The notes under the pieces: generated by a model
Database searches by the model: none
What the model was told of the DNA's origin: nothing
What the model saw: the letters and a program-made list of their open reading frames with translations, nothing else
Origin: RQOF01 sp964461135
GTDB taxonomy: Bacteria; Calditrichota; Calditrichia; RBG-13-44-9
NCBI GenBank assembly: GCA_964461135.1
Contig: CAYWTB010000050.1
Span: 1-32,497 of the forward strand
DNA: 32,497 nucleotides
Direction: 5' to 3'
Program-made: the position numbers and the translations under genes
Shown here: positions 14,554 through 24,194 of the stretch, in pieces
Numbering within the stretch: the stretch's first letter is position 1
Layout: the number at the start of each line of letters is the position of its first letter

Positions 14554-16105
14554 GTGTATTGCCCCTCCCGTCTTCTATGCAGGGAAAACTGACGGAAAAA
14601 ATGGTTCCGCCGGATCTGGCCGGCCGGTACAATATCCGTCCACCATGGGCTTTAACGATTTCCCGCGCAATAAACAGACCAAGGCCGGTACCGGATTTCT
14701 TTGTCGAAAAAAATGGTTCAAAAATCTTCGTTCTCTGAGAGGGTGGAATTCCGGCGCCATTATCCTGAATACTGACCAAGACCCGCTTTTGCCTGCCAGT
14801 GAGCCTTACTATTATTTTACCCTCATTTGCAGTAGCATCGAAAGCATTGTTCATTATATTCATGAAGACGCGATTAAGCTGCAACCAGTCTCCCATGATC
14901 CAATGATCTGCCGCATCAAAACGAAAATCAATTTTTATCTTTTTAACGGTCGCCAGCAGACTGATATCGTCCAGAAACGATTTGAATTTCTGGGAAAAAT
15001 TCAACGGCTCCAGGTATAATTCAGTTAGGTGTCCGTAGGCCAGGTATTGATTCAGGTTTTGACCGAGCTGCTGAATTTCCTTTTGAACCTTCTTTAGAAG
15101 TTCCTGAACCCGCGATTGATTATCAGTTGTCTGCTGCTGAAACTGCTGCTCCAGTATCTCAATATTCAGACCAATTGAATTGAGGGGATTCCTGATATCA
15201 TGCATAATTGCGCTGGAAAGTCTGGTAATGGTCATCAATTGATTAAGTTTCTGCCTGCTTTTTTCAATGCCGGGGTGATTGCTGGTTATTTCCTGCAAAT
15301 TGAAAATGTAATGAAAATTTGCGGGTGAAGGAAATTTTATTTTACTGACAGAAACAAGGGTTGGCAAAGAATTCCCGTCTTTAGGTTGAATATAGAGACG
15401 AAAGTTTGTGATCCTCTTCCTGTCTGAAATAATGCGGTTTTTCAGTCGTTCCCTGGAGGCCGGTGTGAACATGCCCATAACGTTTTTTTTCAGAATATCG
15501 GTCGGGGTGTAACCCGTCAGCCGGACGGCTGCAGGATTCCAGTGCAGAATATTCAGATTCTCATCACAGTTGATGGTAGCGATGGGAGATTCCTTCAGAA
15601 TCTGATAAATGACATCCAATTGTTTCTGTAAATCGTTTTTTACAATACTCAGTTCTTCGATGAGCTGCAGATCTTTTTGCCGGATATCCTGATACATCTC
15701 TCCCCACCACTGGCCAAGTGAAATTAAGCTAAAATCAAAAATTTTCTGAATTTTTTCCAGTATGTTCTGAAAATTGCCGGACTCCGCCGCCAGCCGGTAG
15801 ATAAAATAGTGATTCAGGACGATTCTGGAAATTCCCAGGAAGGCAAGCTGGGCATAGAAATTCTGTTTTAAATCGGGATTATTTTTAAATAGATCCAGAT
15901 ATACGCGGGACAATTGGAAACCGGAGTCTTTTGCATCTGACAAAAGATCTTTATCAATTTGTGAAAAAATATCTGAAAAGATTTTCCGACAGGTATTTTC
16001 CGAAAACTCCAAATTGGGAATCCAGCTGGAAGTGAAAAGCGTCTCAAGAGCAGTATCAACTAGTATTTTTTTGTGAGCTTTAAAAAAGCTCTCCTTTATA
16101 TTCAT
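14546..16105 (-). CDS. Soluble PAS-domain histidine kinase, NtrB-like
   Basis: This 519-aa kinase consists of an all-helical N-terminal domain (about 1-150), a PAS domain (about 165-275), a HisKA dimerisation domain with phospho-acceptor H302 in AIMHDIRNPLNS, and a HATPase domain with N-box N416-N420, DNGAGIP (448-454) and GTGLGL (472-477). No membrane segment or signal peptide is visible, so it should sense something in the cytoplasm. The N-terminal domain looks like the helical input modules of the RsbR or globin-like sort, but I cannot assign it. It overlaps the NtrC-type regulator and is its likely partner. The ATG has no good ribosome binding site. Confidence 0.92.
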   Translation of the reverse strand: MNIKESFFKAHKKILVDTALETLFTSSWIPNLEFSENTCRKIFSDIFSQIDKDLLSDAKDSGFQLSRVYLDLFKNNPDLKQNFYAQLAFLGISRIVLNHYFIYRLAAESGNFQNILEKIQKIFDFSLISLGQWWGEMYQDIRQKDLQLIEELSIVKNDLQKQLDVIYQILKESPIATINCDENLNILHWNPAAVRLTGYTPTDILKKNVMGMFTPASRERLKNRIISDRKRITNFRLYIQPKDGNSLPTLVSVSKIKFPSPANFHYIFNLQEITSNHPGIEKSRQKLNQLMTITRLSSAIMHDIRNPLNSIGLNIEILEQQFQQQTTDNQSRVQELLKKVQKEIQQLGQNLNQYLAYGHLTELYLEPLNFSQKFKSFLDDISLLATVKKIKIDFRFDAADHWIMGDWLQLNRVFMNIMNNAFDATANEGKIIVRLTGRQKRVLVSIQDNGAGIPPSQRTKIFEPFFSTKKSGTGLGLFIAREIVKAHGGRILYRPARSGGTIFSVSFPCIEDGRGNTHV

Positions 16106-16385
16106 TCTATTTCAAGCCAATATTGGGACGCAATCTAATTATATAGAATACCAGAATTTGCGGGAAAATTACAAATATTGATTCCAAAATAAAACGAAAA
16201 TGTTGAATAGTTCTGTTTACCCGATTTCTTTACCGTAACACTGATAAATAGCATTTCCTTCAATTGATTTTCCATAAAACGCCAGCTCACTTTTGCTGTC
16301 TTTCAATGAAGATTTACCTGACGCCTATGATCGCACTGCTTCCGCAAACATATCTCTGAACCGGAACGCCCGGCATACCATCCTG

Positions 16386-17306
16386 CTATAACACTTTCAG
16401 CTGTTTTTTTATATATCGGACAATCTGGGTGGCGCTCTTCATAACCAGCTCATCAGGGACACCATCGACGGCCCGGGATTGTAGGCGCATATCACAGGAT
16501 TCATTCACATAATCGACCACGATAAATTTACCGGCATCATCCAGGGCAATCTCGCTGGAAAAAAAGTGCAGTTTTGATACCTCTGCAATTTTGCTGACAA
16601 TTTTGTAAAGCGGCCTGAGCCTGAAATTACGAATTTCTTCCCGGGTAAGCTGACGGTATTTGTGAATCAGGTCATTCCACCAGGCACACTGAACCAGGCC
16701 ACAGGAGTAATATCCCCGGAACCAAAAGCGGTAGCCGTCCTTTTCTTTCGGCATCACCTTTTTCTGCAACAGGTATTTGTCCGTCCGGTGATTCTGCCGT
16801 GCCTGCAGAACATCCTGTAGCGTCTCCGCACCATGGACCACTCCTATTCCTCCACCAGTGGTATTGGCAGGTTTAATGATAAACGTACGACCCAGTTTGG
16901 ACAAATCTTCAACCGAGAGGTAGACATTTTTCTGGGTCTCATAAGGTGGCAAAATAATGGTATAGGGTGTATTCAGGCCACGGGCAATAAATTCCAGATG
17001 CATGGTCGCCTTATCTGAGGCCCATTCCAGGCTTTTCAGGGTCTCCAGTACCTGTCCGCCTTTGGACTGGATGGCTGTCTGAATTTTATGGAATTCCGGG
17101 CTGGTATCCGATGCCCGGTCAAAGAGATACCGAAACGCCAGAGAACCGTCAAGCAGTTTCTGATATGTTTCCTTCAGATTATCCGGCCAGATAACATAAG
17201 TAGTCAATTTAATTTTCCGCGCTGCTTCTTCCAGCAGACGCACAAAATCCCAGTCATATTCCCAATCAATGACAATGGCCAGATCGTATATTCTTTTTTC
17301 AGTCAT
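16386..17306 (-). CDS. Lone ATP-grasp enzyme of unknown substrate
   Basis: From the ATG at 17304-17306 the protein is 306 aa. A TTG at 17415-17417 would extend it by 37 residues, but the extension does not look conserved. The ATP-grasp fold is indicated by the lysine and glycine-rich loop FIIKPANTTGGGIG, the hinge strand KYLLQKKVMP, and the metal-binding segment VVDYVNES near the C terminus. It differs from the two Ddl-like enzymes and is closer in feel to glutathione-synthase/RimK-type proteins with a compact N-terminal domain (IVIDWEYDWDF). It has its own transcription unit between two signalling modules. The substrate is unknown. Proximity to the kamA locus makes a shared pathway possible. 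Confidence 0.75.
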   Translation of the reverse strand: MTEKRIYDLAIVIDWEYDWDFVRLLEEAARKIKLTTYVIWPDNLKETYQKLLDGSLAFRYLFDRASDTSPEFHKIQTAIQSKGGQVLETLKSLEWASDKATMHLEFIARGLNTPYTIILPPYETQKNVYLSVEDLSKLGRTFIIKPANTTGGGIGVVHGAETLQDVLQARQNHRTDKYLLQKKVMPKEKDGYRFWFRGYYSCGLVQCAWWNDLIHKYRQLTREEIRNFRLRPLYKIVSKIAEVSKLHFFSSEIALDDAGKFIVVDYVNESCDMRLQSRAVDGVPDELVMKSATQIVRYIKKQLKVL

Positions 17307-17643
17307 AATTTTACCAGAAGTTTCGAAACTTCCGGATTGGGTAAAAACTGTTTTCAGTATGCATTCAACACTATCTTTATCTGCTTTGAACCTGCCAATG
17401 TATTTAAGGTTTCCCAAAAAGTTTTCGAAAATTATTCATTTTTTCGCGGAAATCAAAAAGATTCTGCATATTTCTTAATATTTCAGGATATGATGAGTCG
17501 TCGATGTTGCTTATAGTTATGAATTATATTTCATCATAAGAATGAATACCTGATGAATAACCAATGATAAAGAACAGTATTGCCAGCAGGTCAGGAGTCA
17601 AAATGTTTTGATATAAAAAAGCAGGAAGGAAGGAGATTTCTTT

Positions 17644-17691
17644 ATGTCATATCTCACACAGGACTGGAATCAGGAATTTTTACCATTTTGA
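17644..17691 (+). CDS. 15-codon micro-ORF with a strong Shine-Dalgarno
   Basis: GGAAGGAAGGAG (17624-17635) stands 8 nt before an ATG that opens a 15-residue frame (MSYLTQDWNQEFLPF) closed by TGA at 17689-17691. This is among the best ribosome binding sites in the window. It may be the true 5' end of a gene now broken, a leader peptide, or a small protein. A second ATG frame follows 8 bp later. Confidence 0.3.
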   Translation: MSYLTQDWNQEFLPF

Positions 17692-17699
17692 ACAGGTAA

Positions 17700-17880
17700 A
17701 TGAGTAAAAAACCTATTGTGGAATATTTATTTTATTTGACGAACCAGAAAGATGGAAAAAAGTCCTTTCGCGAAATAAACTCGCTAAGTGTTGTTTCCCA
17801 AAGGAATAGATAGCAGGGCCCGAACAGAATTTCGCCGGATTAAAAATCGTTTTATTCAGCAACTTCTCCGGTAATCATTT
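17700..17880 (+). pseudogene. Possible gene relic, GntR/FCD-regulator-like fragments
   Basis: An ATG at 17700 opens a 37-codon frame ending at 17813 (MSKKPIVEYLFYL...REINSLSVVSQRNR). A second frame, shifted by one base, continues to about 17877 and contains RTEFRRIKNRFIQQLLR. The first resembles the start of short GntR-type regulators (KKSFREL...LGISV). The second loosely resembles the H...H..I..RL.NPFV segment of their FCD domain. If so, this is a frameshifted, internally deleted regulator. The similarity is by eye only and may be chance. Confidence 0.22.
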
Positions 17881-18030
17881 TTGTGATGAACCAATTTTAT
17901 TCGCCTAAATCATGGCAAATTAAAGTATTTGCCCGAATTATCTCATCATCATAGACCAAAGCGGGGCAGCTGATAAATGTCGTTAAGATTTGAAATTTTC
18001 AGGGTATTAATTTTGGGATTTACGTATCAT

Positions 18031-19194
18031 TCATGAATTATACTTCAGTGCCATCAAGGTAATGTCATCAGATTGCGGGGTAGGTCCCGTAAATTCCTTA
18101 ACATCTGAAATTACTCCCCGGATGAGTTGCGAATTGGATACTTTATTATATTTTTCCAGCGATTTTTTAAGACGGTCTTTGCCAAAATCCTCAATCTTAC
18201 TGTTCATGGCTTCATCCAAACCATCGGTATATAGAAAGAGTAAATCATCCTTTTCCATTTTAATATTATCTCTACCGTATTTAAATTTTTCAACAAATCC
18301 CAGGGGAATTCCATGAGCCGCATCCAAAATTTTGACCGTCCCATTATGAGATAATAAAAAGGGGGGATTATGCCCGGCATTACACCACTCCAATTCACCG
18401 GTATGAATGTTGAGAATTCCATACAAGGCCGTAACAAACATATTCGGTTCACTTTCCCGCACCAGAATATCATTAACCAATTGTATACAGGTATTGGTCG
18501 GTAAACCTCTTAAAGCAGTCAATTTAATAGAGGTTCTGCTGGCGGCCATGAGGATAGCAGCCGGAATACCTTTACCGGATACATCACCAATTACAAATCC
18601 AAACCGGTCTTCATCGATGAGGAAAAAATCGTAAAAATCCCCCCCTACCTCTCTTGCCGGTTCGATATGAGCATTCAGTTCCATCTGCTTCAGCTCCGGA
18701 AAAGGCGGAAAAATTTTAGGTAGAATGGATAGTTGTATGTTACGCGCAATTTCCAGTTCCTGGCATACGGCTACAAACCGATCACGGGATTCCAGCACTT
18801 TTTTCAGCATGGTGATTTCCTGAAGTGTCTTATCGATGGTAATATCGAGATCCTCAAAATTAATCGGTTTGGTTACAAAATCGAAGGCGCCCCTGTTCAT
18901 GGCCGTACGGATGTTTTCCATATCTCCATAGGCTGAAACAACCACAGCTTTCAGAAGGGGATTATTAAGTTCACGTATTTTCTCCAGCAAGGTCAGACCA
19001 TCCATTTTAGGCATATTGATATCCGTCAGGATCAGGTCAATGCCGTTATTTCCTTTTAGCAAGTCCAGGGCAGAAACTCCATCATAGGCGGCTACAAATT
19101 CATAATCTTTTTCACGAATTTTTTTTCGGAATTTCTGCCGGATCAGTAGTTCTAAATCAGGTTCATCATCCACCACTAAAATTCTTATTGGCAT
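18031..19194 (-). CDS. Response regulator with PP2C/RsbU-type phosphatase output
   Basis: This 387-aa protein has an N-terminal receiver (about 1-125, phospho-acceptor D58) joined through a helical linker to a SpoIIE/RsbU-type PP2C serine phosphatase domain (about 170-385). The phosphatase metal motifs EVGGDFYDF (182-190), GDVSGKG (203-209) and a C-terminal SDDITLM are all present. Such proteins dephosphorylate an anti-sigma-factor antagonist upon receiver phosphorylation and so release a sigma factor or another partner. No antagonist or anti-sigma kinase gene lies in the window. It begins 3 bp after the stop of the stand-alone receiver gene and is the last gene of the propeller-kinase module. 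Confidence 0.93.
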   Translation of the reverse strand: MPIRILVVDDEPDLELLIRQKFRKKIREKDYEFVAAYDGVSALDLLKGNNGIDLILTDINMPKMDGLTLLEKIRELNNPLLKAVVVSAYGDMENIRTAMNRGAFDFVTKPINFEDLDITIDKTLQEITMLKKVLESRDRFVAVCQELEIARNIQLSILPKIFPPFPELKQMELNAHIEPAREVGGDFYDFFLIDEDRFGFVIGDVSGKGIPAAILMAASRTSIKLTALRGLPTNTCIQLVNDILVRESEPNMFVTALYGILNIHTGELEWCNAGHNPPFLLSHNGTVKILDAAHGIPLGFVEKFKYGRDNIKMEKDDLLFLYTDGLDEAMNSKIEDFGKDRLKKSLEKYNKVSNSQLIRGVISDVKEFTGPTPQSDDITLMALKYNS

Positions 19195-19197
19195 TTT

Positions 19198-19581
19198 TCA
19201 TTCCTTAGAGTGTTCCGGGTTAAAAAATCTTTCCTTCAACGAATTAAAATTCAGCGGTTTGGTAAGATAATCAGTTGCACCGTACTGCATAGCAGTCTGA
19301 TAATAATTTTCATTTCCATAAGCGGTTACCATTACTACCTTGAGTGTGGCAAACTTATCCCGTAAAATTTTCAAAAATTCAAAACCATTCATACCCGGCA
19401 TATTGATATCAGAAAAAACCAGGTTCACTTTATTAATGTCTGTATTATTGAGATACTCCAGGGCTTCTTCTGCGGACAGAGCAAAGTGGAATTGGATTTT
19501 ACCGTTTTTACATTCTCTATGAAAACGCTGCATAAAAAGTATCTGTATATCCTCTTCATCATCTACAATAATAATCTTCAT
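19198..19581 (-). CDS. Stand-alone receiver-domain response regulator
   Basis: This 127-aa protein is a single CheY-like receiver with acidic residues D7-D8, phospho-acceptor D58, a conserved threonine in MVTAYG and K109 in LTKPLN. It has no output domain. It lies between the large propeller kinase (151 bp upstream) and the receiver-PP2C gene (3 bp downstream). It may shuttle phosphate in a relay or act as a phosphate sink for the kinase. The TKPLN region closely resembles that of the next gene's receiver, which suggests duplication. Confidence 0.92.
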   Translation of the reverse strand: MKIIIVDDEEDIQILFMQRFHRECKNGKIQFHFALSAEEALEYLNNTDINKVNLVFSDINMPGMNGFEFLKILRDKFATLKVVMVTAYGNENYYQTAMQYGATDYLTKPLNFNSLKERFFNPEHSKE

Positions 19582-19732
19582 GTTCTATATTCCTCCTGTA
19601 TCCACCGCGGCGATTATTTTTTTCATTTCATTAAAATCTTCCGATATTACCACATTTTTGTCTGATCGGATTCAGAGGATAATCCAATTCATGTGAGGAC
19701 ATTTTATCCAAACATCTTTATTCTGTTCCCGT

Positions 19733-22700
19733 TCAGCCATGTCTTTCCTGATTTTTGGGCAGAGTAATGATAAATTCGGTAAATTCCCCTTCTTTTGTCT
19801 CAAACCGAATGTCTCCCTGATGCTTATTCACAACGATATCATAACTGAGTGAGAGACCTAAACCGGTGCCTTCACCGGTGGGTTTGGTGGTGAAAAAGGG
19901 ACTGAAAAGTTTATCGCGGACTTCGGGTGGAATGCCATTTCCATTATCACGGATCCGTACCTCTAAACCTCCGTTATGATTTATGCTTTTCACAGTTAAC
20001 TGAGGCTCAAAATCTCCCTTAACCTTGTTCCTTTTCTTATTAGCTTCATAAAAACCGTTATTTATGATATTCAAAAATACCCGGCTGATGTCCTGGGGTA
20101 CAACAGATATCTTGCTGAGGGAATCATCCAGTTCCTTTTTCATAGTAACATTAAAAAACGCATCACGGGCCCGCATTCCATGATAAGCCAGGTTCAAATT
20201 TTCTTCCAGCAAAGCATTGATGTCGGTGTCATGCCGTTCACCGGATCTTCCCCTTGAATGCTGCAGCATACTGTAAACAATGCTGTCCGCCCGTTTCCCA
20301 TGCTGATTAATTTTCCTGGAATTCTGTTGCAGATCATGAAGAATATCCGCAACTTCTTCAGCAAATTTACCTACTGATTTTTTGCTGTTAACTTTAATTT
20401 CTTCCAGCAATTCATCTACCAATTCTGCTGATATTTCCGCAAAATTATTAATGAAGTTCAACGGATTTTTTATTTCATGTGCTATTCCCGCCGTCAGTTG
20501 TCCCAATGATGCCAGTTTTTCCTGAACGATTAACTGCTCCTGAGTTGATTTTAATTTATTAAGGGTGTCATTTAACTGTTCTACTGTCCTGTTGAGTTGC
20601 CGGTAGGCTTCGGCATTATCAAGTGCTATAGCTGTATAGGTGGCCATATTTTGGAGAATGCTCAGATGGTATTCAGAATAGGCATCCTTTGCAAAACTCT
20701 GCGCCGTAATCACACCAATCCTGTTTTCCTTATAGGTGAGGGGAAGATAGAGAATAGACTCGGTTTCATCGCCGGCACTGGACGGCTGGTCTTCGGTTAT
20801 ATATTTCCTGTATTCTTTTCGGTAGTCATTAATGAGAATTTCTTTCTGATTTTTAAAGCACCATACAGCCAGATAATTCTCGTTATCCAGCGGTTTTGAA
20901 TAGGAAGGAAGCGTCTGACCCCGCTCTTTGGTGGCGGGGAAATCTAAACTTTCGGTTTCCTTATTATATAGGCCGATACCAAAGACCGAGGCATCCAGTA
21001 AATCATTGATACAACCATAGCAGGTATCGATAATGTATCCGATACTCAGAGAGGAAGTAATTTCCTGTCCTATTTCACTCAGGAGTTCAATGTTTTTTTT
21101 GCGTTCATTTTCAACCTGCAGGGCTTTTGCCTGAGCTTCCGCAGTCTGGGCCCTCAATTCCGCCTCCCTCAGCTGGGACCGGTCCCGCTCACGTTTAATC
21201 AAGCGCCGCCGTTGAAATCGGTCGGTTATAAAAATACCAATCCCAATAATAAATGCATAACCGCCATAGGCCCACCAGGTTCGATACCAGGGCGGAAGGA
21301 TCCTGAAGGAATAAGTTGCTTCCCTGCTAATACTTTCAAATATATTTTTTGCCCTTACCCGAAAATGATATACTCCGGGACCCAGATTAGTGTAATCTCT
21401 TTTATTTTCCTTGGTCCAGCCCGACCATTTTTTATCAAATCCTTCCAGAATGGACTGGTAGCGCGTTTCTTTCGGATTATCATAAGTTGTGGCAGAAAAC
21501 TCGAAGCGGATTGCATTGTGATTATAATTTAAGCCGGACAAGTAGTTCTGCTTTCCTGTGCCCCCATAAATCACAGAATCTCCCGTCACCAGAACTTTAC
21601 GGATAAGGGCCGGGTACTCCACCGAATAATCTTTTTTTACGGAAGGATCATACCGGATCAATCCCTGGTTTGTTGCAAACCATATCACCCCGTTTTTCTC
21701 CGGATAGATATTTACACTGGGCTGATCTGCAAAACGCTGAAGCACAATTTTATCGGTCCGGTAATGACCGTCCGGCTGAAGGCGAAGTACGGCGGTTTCC
21801 CGGCCGAAATTAAGCCATATATTGCCTTCATAATCTTCCACCATGCTGTATTCATCTTGTGTACCACCAAAAGAAACTACATCAAATAATGAATCCGGGA
21901 AAAATAATTTCTTCTCTTCATCAAACCGGAATACTCCATCTTTCATGGCAAATACAGTTCTTCCTGCCACCTGGTAAACGGAAAGTCCTCCGTCAGAGGG
22001 CAACGCCTGCTCCCGGCCGAATCGTTCTACCTGCGGATTCCGGAGTGACCCCCGGCTGAATGTCAGACGCAGGGTACCATGGTCGTTGGTACTTAACCAG
22101 ATTACGCCGGGTTTTTGCTCGGTAATACGAATTATGTATTCGCGTACTCCTTCAATTTTACCTTCTTCAATCCACTTTCCTGCATTGTTCCGATCCATTC
22201 GAAAAGATACCAGTCCATCAAACAATCCCACAAACACATGATTACTATCCAACAGTGAACGGTGAAGCACCAGCGGAACAAACGAGAGTCCCACCGAGGG
22301 TTTAATCAGAGTCGCCTCAGTTCCCTGAATCTGATAGAGTCCGGTACCGACCGCAGAGAGTAAATAGTCACCTACTGAGAGAAGGGAAAACGTCTGCAGG
22401 TTTCCCCGGCGAAAACCCGATACCGGTTTGAATCTTGAAGCATCGGTATCCAGATAAAATACGCCGTTGGTGGTCGCGACATATAGTAATCCCTTATGCC
22501 GTACCACTGCATAGGAGGTACCTATCAAACCGGAAGCGGCATCGTAACGGGAAAGCGGGGAGGGTATTTCCACATGACTGATCCCATTTTCCGGACCAAG
22601 CCAGATGGTTCCCTCCCTGTCCACATAAACAGAAAGTACTGAATTTCCCGGCAATCCGTTGCTCATATCCAGGTGCTGAAGAACGTGGCCCTGGTGGTCG

Positions 22701-23602
22701 ATAATGATGAAACCTCCATCCAGCGTGGCAAATCCGAAAGTTCCATCGGACAATGCCACACCGTCATAAACCGTACTGCTGCCCAGAAAGGCATCGGCAT
22801 CGGTTTTGAAGGGTCTGAAAGAAGATCCATCATAAATAAAAAGGCCGCGATTAAAGGTGCCGATCAGAAATTTAGGGGAGGTATTGGATACGGAAGCGTT
22901 TGCAAAAGGTAACATAATTTGCAGGCGATCGTTGGCAAACTGCGCAGCGCCGGGGAGCAGTACCAACGAATCACGGACCATCTTCATTAAGCCGACGCCA
23001 CCCTGCTGAACATAATAATCACCGTTCACCCAGAACGCATAATTAAAACTTCCGGCAGAGGTCCAGACCTTAACCTTCCAGTTCTCTCGCCCGTTGGTGT
23101 CATTCACCATCCGGGAAAACCTAAAAAGACGTTCGCGCGTCTGAAAATAAACACCATCGGAAGTAACATGGGTTGTCCAGACATAACTGAAAACTTTGTC
23201 CTTCTCCTGAATTTTGTCCAGCAGAGACACATACTGCATTTGACCCCGGTTATCCGGTTCCAGATATCCAAAGTCACCCGAAGCGCCTACATAGATCCGT
23301 CCGCTGTCATCCATGGCCAGTGAACGGACAAATGATTTATTGCTGGTTTCAATGAGGCGCCAGGAACTGCCGTCAAATTCGAGCAGGCCGCTTCCATTGC
23401 CAATGTACATGACTCCTTTGAGATCCTGCATAAAACACCAGTTCTGGACATGCCCGCCATACTCTTTTGTGGTATAATTCGTAATAAAGGGGAGTCCGGT
23501 TGAATTGGTGAGCCGGACTTGATTGGCTAAATTTAGATTATGTTGGGAATAAAGTGGGGATAAGAGGAAGAAAATAATCAACAATACCGGAAATTTTTTC
23601 AC
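19733..23602 (-). CDS. Periplasmic beta-propeller sensor histidine kinase (Reg_prop/Y_Y_Y/GAF)
   Basis: This 1289-aa protein starts with a signal peptide (MKKFPVLLIIFFLLSPLYS). Residues about 40-690 form a two-component-regulator-type beta-propeller, visible in repeats such as GTIWLGPENGIS and GVIWFATNQGL. A Y_Y_Y domain (about 695-770) is followed by one membrane helix near 778-797, a charged coiled coil, a GAF domain (about 840-1005), HisKA with phospho-acceptor H1042 in GIAHEIKNPLN, and HATPase with NIINNGF, DNGNGIP and GTGLGL motifs. Unlike the hybrid sensors of Bacteroides it has no receiver or AraC output on the chain. The two genes downstream supply receivers instead. The periplasmic part probably senses a glycan, peptide or envelope signal. 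The GAF adds a cytoplasmic input. Confidence 0.95.
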   Translation of the reverse strand: MKKFPVLLIIFFLLSPLYSQHNLNLANQVRLTNSTGLPFITNYTTKEYGGHVQNWCFMQDLKGVMYIGNGSGLLEFDGSSWRLIETSNKSFVRSLAMDDSGRIYVGASGDFGYLEPDNRGQMQYVSLLDKIQEKDKVFSYVWTTHVTSDGVYFQTRERLFRFSRMVNDTNGRENWKVKVWTSAGSFNYAFWVNGDYYVQQGGVGLMKMVRDSLVLLPGAAQFANDRLQIMLPFANASVSNTSPKFLIGTFNRGLFIYDGSSFRPFKTDADAFLGSSTVYDGVALSDGTFGFATLDGGFIIIDHQGHVLQHLDMSNGLPGNSVLSVYVDREGTIWLGPENGISHVEIPSPLSRYDAASGLIGTSYAVVRHKGLLYVATTNGVFYLDTDASRFKPVSGFRRGNLQTFSLLSVGDYLLSAVGTGLYQIQGTEATLIKPSVGLSFVPLVLHRSLLDSNHVFVGLFDGLVSFRMDRNNAGKWIEEGKIEGVREYIIRITEQKPGVIWLSTNDHGTLRLTFSRGSLRNPQVERFGREQALPSDGGLSVYQVAGRTVFAMKDGVFRFDEEKKLFFPDSLFDVVSFGGTQDEYSMVEDYEGNIWLNFGRETAVLRLQPDGHYRTDKIVLQRFADQPSVNIYPEKNGVIWFATNQGLIRYDPSVKKDYSVEYPALIRKVLVTGDSVIYGGTGKQNYLSGLNYNHNAIRFEFSATTYDNPKETRYQSILEGFDKKWSGWTKENKRDYTNLGPGVYHFRVRAKNIFESISREATYSFRILPPWYRTWWAYGGYAFIIGIGIFITDRFQRRRLIKRERDRSQLREAELRAQTAEAQAKALQVENERKKNIELLSEIGQEITSSLSIGYIIDTCYGCINDLLDASVFGIGLYNKETESLDFPATKERGQTLPSYSKPLDNENYLAVWCFKNQKEILINDYRKEYRKYITEDQPSSAGDETESILYLPLTYKENRIGVITAQSFAKDAYSEYHLSILQNMATYTAIALDNAEAYRQLNRTVEQLNDTLNKLKSTQEQLIVQEKLASLGQLTAGIAHEIKNPLNFINNFAEISAELVDELLEEIKVNSKKSVGKFAEEVADILHDLQQNSRKINQHGKRADSIVYSMLQHSRGRSGERHDTDINALLEENLNLAYHGMRARDAFFNVTMKKELDDSLSKISVVPQDISRVFLNIINNGFYEANKKRNKVKGDFEPQLTVKSINHNGGLEVRIRDNGNGIPPEVRDKLFSPFFTTKPTGEGTGLGLSLSYDIVVNKHQGDIRFETKEGEFTEFIITLPKNQERHG

Positions 23603-24048
23603 TCAGGAATCCTATCTGTATCAGTCAAGATCGATTTATCAGGTTTAATTGGTCTCAATCAAAAATTTTACATTAATAAATCCTACTTATTGAGAATCAA
23701 TCTAAATTATAAACCGGGTTAAAGCAAGTCAAATATTGGCATTTTCAAGTTTAATTATTCACTTATCGTTTTTCATAAACAACTGTTATATAAAAGATTA
23801 GTAAAAATATTTGATTATTACAAAGTGTCGGTTCTTTTCGAACTCTGTTACCAGCATCTCCGCCAATCAAAGAGATCATACTATCTGCCAGTCTGAGTAT
23901 CACATACAAAAATATGATGTTAAAACGGTAGGAAAATTCTAAAATGTTAATGCAGTTTTCAACTAATTTAAAGCAATTAATCCTCTTTTATTAACAGTTG
24001 CACTTATTACTTGAAGCTACAATTCAGTAAATCTTATCCGGCTATAAG

Positions 24049-24096
24049 AATTGAATCTTGTCGTTTCATGTGAACTCCTGGTACAACAATTCAATT
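24049..24096 (+). promoter_or_regulatory. Long imperfect hairpin upstream of metH
   Basis: AATTGAAT plus TTGT on the left (24049-24061) complements ACAA plus ATTCAATT on the right (24083-24096), interrupted by a small internal loop and enclosing a 21-nt loop. It lies about 180 nt before the metH start. It could be a leader RNA stem or a protein-binding site. No known family is recognised. Confidence 0.3.
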
Positions 24097-24194
24097 TTAT
24101 CTGGAACAGATTACAGAACATTTTAAATCTGTTTTTCGAACCGGTCAATGGTTTTAAGCTTATATTTATTACCAGATACAAATTTTATGTTGAA

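Larger units (their letters stand above)
17307..18030. other. Long intergenic region with traces of a decayed plus-strand gene
   Basis: This gap of about 720 bp lies between the ATP-grasp gene and the receiver-PP2C gene. The right part should hold nothing required by the PP2C gene except its 3' end, and the left part should hold the ATP-grasp promoter. The only structure I can point to is a set of short plus-strand frames between 17621 and 17880, one with an excellent Shine-Dalgarno. The remainder is AT-rich and featureless to me. Confidence 0.55.

Noticed and set aside
23825..23850. tRNA T-loop-like GGTTC...GAAC
   Set aside because: The spacing is wrong, and there is no acceptor stem, anticodon arm or CCA end around it.
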